From NCBI GenBank assembly GCA_036571765.1, contig BROE01000001.1:1663631-1727630 (forward strand): DNA of 64,000 nt, in the 5' to 3' direction. Both the position numbers and the translations under genes were made by a program. Of the stretch, positions 61,109 through 64,000 are shown piece after piece. Within the stretch, counting starts at the first letter, position 1; every line of letters starts with the position of its first letter. The notes beneath the pieces are model-generated. The model was not told the origin of the DNA and ran no database searches. It saw only the letters and a list, made by a program, of their open reading frames with translations. This DNA comes from Plecoglossus altivelis. Lineage: Eukaryota; Chordata; Actinopteri; Osmeriformes; Plecoglossidae.

Positions 61109-62048
61109 CTCTGAGATCATTTGCAAGGTCAGCCCTGATGTAAGTTACAATACCACCGAAGTGCATCTCTGCTCTTGTTCCCCCAAGCGACAGTTTGTTT
61201 CATTTGAGAAGAGTCTGTTTCCGGGTCTGATGGAAGCACTCTGCTCAGGTGTCAGCAGCAGCGTCAACTGCCAACTCACCTGGGGCCTTCAATTAGCGTT
61301 GAACAGATGTTGTGCTTTCTGCACCGTGGCAACTCAACACGCCGTGGACACAGCCTGTCAGCTCCCAATATCAAACACCCAGAGAAAAAACGACATATCT
61401 GTCCCTTCTGCCTGGCCTATTTCCATATCTGCTCACTCTGCTGTGCAAAATAAATACGCTCGTATGTATAGATGAACCCAGACCAACGTCATTCCCCATT
61501 TATTGACACCAATCAGGTCAAGCCACTATCATTTCTTGGTATTCAACCTTGCACGGTAAGGGAAATGACTTCTCCCCCCCAACACACACACACTAACACA
61601 CCAACACCCACCAACCTCAGTCCAAATGGCTTGTTGACCCCCTCTGTGGAGAACAGACAGGCAGAGGCCCCCAGGTGACCCTGGCTAGCCCTGCCTCCAT
61701 GCCACAGTGCCACCTCTGATGAGGACCAGAGGGGGTGTGTGTGATGTGAATCACAGAGAGGTGCTTTAACTGGCCACGGCGCTGGACTCATACCTCCGTA
61801 ATGATTATTAGGATAGTCAGAGAGAAAGCTGGACAGATGGTCTCTCTGGAGGGATTCCTTATTAGGAGGCTGCTGTCACCAGTGACGACCGACTACCTAA
61901 AGTAATCCATTTCCTTCCCAACTGCCCCTCTAACTGTAAGGTAACGACAAATTGTATTCGAAGAAGTTCCGCTGTTTCTATCAACTGATTAAAGCTGGTA
62001 TCTGCCTATCCATTTGTGATACATAAATTCAGGCTGCAGAAATGGGAT
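61109..62048. other. Upstream flank, no gene seen
   Basis: A CA/CAAC-rich patch lies at 61580-61617. No exon or RNA gene recognised. Confidence 0.5.
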
Positions 62049-62062
62049 GGGGGGGGGGGGGG
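62049..62062 (+). repeat. Poly(G)14 tract
   Basis: Fourteen consecutive G. Confidence 0.95.
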
Positions 62063-62879
62063 CTAGTGATTATAGGATGCTGTGTCGTGTTGCTCGCTCC
62101 CTGAGGGCACCAATCAACTGCTTCCTGCCAGGACTCTCTCCTCCGATTGGCTGTTTACATTAGTTAAGTCCATCTGTATCCTCTGCTTAATGAAATGGCT
62201 GGGATCTGGAGGTGCAAACTGACAACTAGAATGGACGGTGGTGTTGCAGACGCAAAACGCACGCAATCCATAGCCACGCAAGACGATGGTTTCAAGGTGT
62301 TTGTCTGTTTGCGATCTATGTGTTCCCTCAGTATAATCCGTTACAGTATGAAAACATTTCCACCATAATGTTGCCGTGCACACTTCTTCAAAGGACACCA
62401 TGGCACATGGAGGGAACGCCAGAGAACTCATTTCTGCCTACTCCAAATCTGACCTGGAGGTAGTGCACGCGCGTGCGTCTGTGTGTTTTTATGCGGCGCG
62501 CAAGCATAAACCTGCTTCTCTACTCTCTGTGAAAATGTTCTTTTTTCTGTCGAGGGAGAGAAGGTGTGTATCAGTGTGGAGGCAGAAAACACAGTGCTGG
62601 TGTACCAAAACAAACAGGATCAATCTCTCCAGCGGAGGCACCGGAGCGGAGAGAAGCAAGATAGCACCCGTAGGCCCATCCACCGAACGGCTCTCTCCCT
62701 AATCAGACAGCCTTCTTAAAACCATTGGCTTCTTTTATCCAGGCAGTGAGGGTGTGTTTTTGTGTGTCATGGTGGGGGATGGAGAGAGAGAGAGGGGGGG
62801 GTAGTCTGAAATAACGGAAAAGAAGGTTTTGTTATCAGTTATTCTTCGTTTTCTTCACCGAAGCTGACAGGTGTTATTT
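62063..62879. other. Upstream flank, no gene seen
   Basis: Unique sequence with a short GCGCGTGCG patch near 62468. Nothing coding recognised. Confidence 0.5.
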
Positions 62880-62935
62880 GGGCCGGCCGCGAGCGGCGCT
62901 TGTTGCGCAAACAAATAACGAGCGCTCCGTTTCTG
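62880..62935. promoter_or_regulatory. Small CpG cluster
   Basis: About nine CpGs occur in 56 bp, starting GGCCGGCCGCGAGCGGCGC, in a region otherwise poor in CpG. It could be a conserved element or an unrecognised start site. No adjacent exon is visible. Confidence 0.25.
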
Positions 62936-63915
62936 GGATTTCTTGGGCATCTATTGTGACGATGAAAAACTCTGCTTAGCTAAATGACTGAACAGTAGAT
63001 CTCTGGTTAACTTTTCCACTGAGTCTCCCTTTAGAGTCTCCGTGTTACTGTATGTCAGAATAGGCATCCACTTGCTCCTGCGACAACGCACTCTACGGTG
63101 ACCTCACTCTCTCCCTCTGTAGATTAAGTGCACTCCAGAGAGAAGTGCAGTGAAGATGATAATTGTTACTCTCCGAGCAGGCTGAAGTGCTGACTAATAT
63201 ACAGGTTGGATTCTGAGCAGTGCTGTGGGTCATTTCCTTGTCTTTTCATCTGCTTGTGCAGATGATGGAAGCTTGGCGTCCGACAATGAGAGATGTACCA
63301 CGGCCCCAGCTGTTGTTTAGATGTTTGCGTCTCATCTAAAGCAAAGCAAGCGACGTCGCTTAGAAAATAGCATCGCTGCAGCACCCAAGACGGCAAAGGA
63401 TATGTACCAGAGTAGTACGAAAGAGATGTTGCAGGAAAGGACTCATCGTCACCATCACCGCTCTCACCCCCGCCCCTCCTATCGATGGCCTCCTCTCCAA
63501 ACGTATTTCCGCTACCTTGAGAGTTCTCTACACATGTTCAGTGCAATCAACGGCGATCAAAACAGCACCAAAAACCCCTGTTCAACACCCTCTCAGCGGC
63601 TCTCTTGACAACTTAAAAGTCACTTCCTAGTCAAAGTATTTTGTTTAAAACATCATGCTTTTAAATGGTTTCATGGAGTCCATTCATTCCCTGAAACATT
63701 GTAATTCTTTCAGTCTGAAATGGGGAACTGATTAATGAAAAGTCAAGAAGGTTTGAATTAAAACAGATGCTATTTTTACAGTTCAATCCCCTTTGTGAAG
63801 CTTGTTTTGGTCCATGTTATAAATGCACATCCTTTATGCCAGATGTGCACATACAGCTCTTATATTTTGACTCTCCAAAACACGTACTAGCTTTTGGCAT
63901 GTTGTTGTGGTGTAC
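62936..63915. other. Upstream flank, no gene seen
   Basis: AT-rich unique sequence to near the window edge. No exon, RNA gene or repeat family recognised. Confidence 0.5.
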
Positions 63916-63945
63916 GTGTGTGTGTGTGTGTGTGTGGGGGGGGGG
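63916..63945. repeat. (GT)n microsatellite with poly(G)11 end
   Basis: About ten GT units followed by eleven G. Confidence 0.95.
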
Positions 63946-64000
63946 TCAGATTGTATAATGCTCTATTGGGTTAGGTTTCCTGTAAAACATTTAGTTTTTG

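Noticed and set aside
1..64000. Search for known microRNAs (miR-9, miR-124, miR-137, miR-181, miR-204, miR-218, let-7 cores)
   Set aside because: No mature-sequence match was found by eye on the + strand; the minus strand was scanned less fully.
1..64000. CRISPR, operon, phage or bacterial defence system
   Set aside because: The sequence is eukaryotic with introns and microsatellites; there are no spaced direct repeats or prokaryotic genes.

Overview
This window is ray-finned fish (teleost-type) nuclear DNA. It has no bacterial-style gene packing and no long ORF. It carries many CA, GA/CT and GT microsatellites, unusually long poly-G and poly-C runs, a palindromic element of a type I recall as widespread in teleosts, and a retroposon tail ending in the fish-type ATGACAATAAA motif. 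I cannot name the species.

The one gene I can support is the 5' end of a classical cadherin on the minus strand, most likely cdh2 (N-cadherin). Exon 1 coding sequence (26566 down to 26510) encodes a 19-residue hydrophobic signal segment and ends in a CAG|GTAGGT donor. Exon 2 (24557 down to 24449, 109 nt) has a strong polypyrimidine acceptor, encodes the start of the cadherin prodomain (cysteine, GFSEHVYSA, GQPLFN) and ends in phase 1 at a GTGAGT donor. Exon lengths, splice phases and residues follow the vertebrate CDH2 pattern. Intron 1 is 1,952 bp. Positions 1-24448 are intron 2, which runs off the left edge with no exon 3 in view. The promoter and 5'UTR lie at about 26567-26900.

From about 26.9 kb to 64 kb is the upstream flank of the gene. 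I find no convincing exon there, so it looks like a gene-poor regulatory flank. It holds stretches of non-repetitive AT-rich DNA that look like conserved non-coding elements, a SOX-OCT composite motif, one hAT/MITE-like palindromic element, one truncated LINE-type retroposon tail, a pair of diverged copies of an unidentified element 2.5 kb apart, and many simple repeats.

There is no operon, CRISPR array, phage or defence system here. The points most worth a second look are the cadherin 5' end and its candidate regulatory motifs, the duplicated element at 57.3 and 59.8 kb, the opposed CTCF-like pair at 19.1 kb, several perfect palindromes and hairpins, two short coding-like islands, and the very long poly-G/poly-C tracts.
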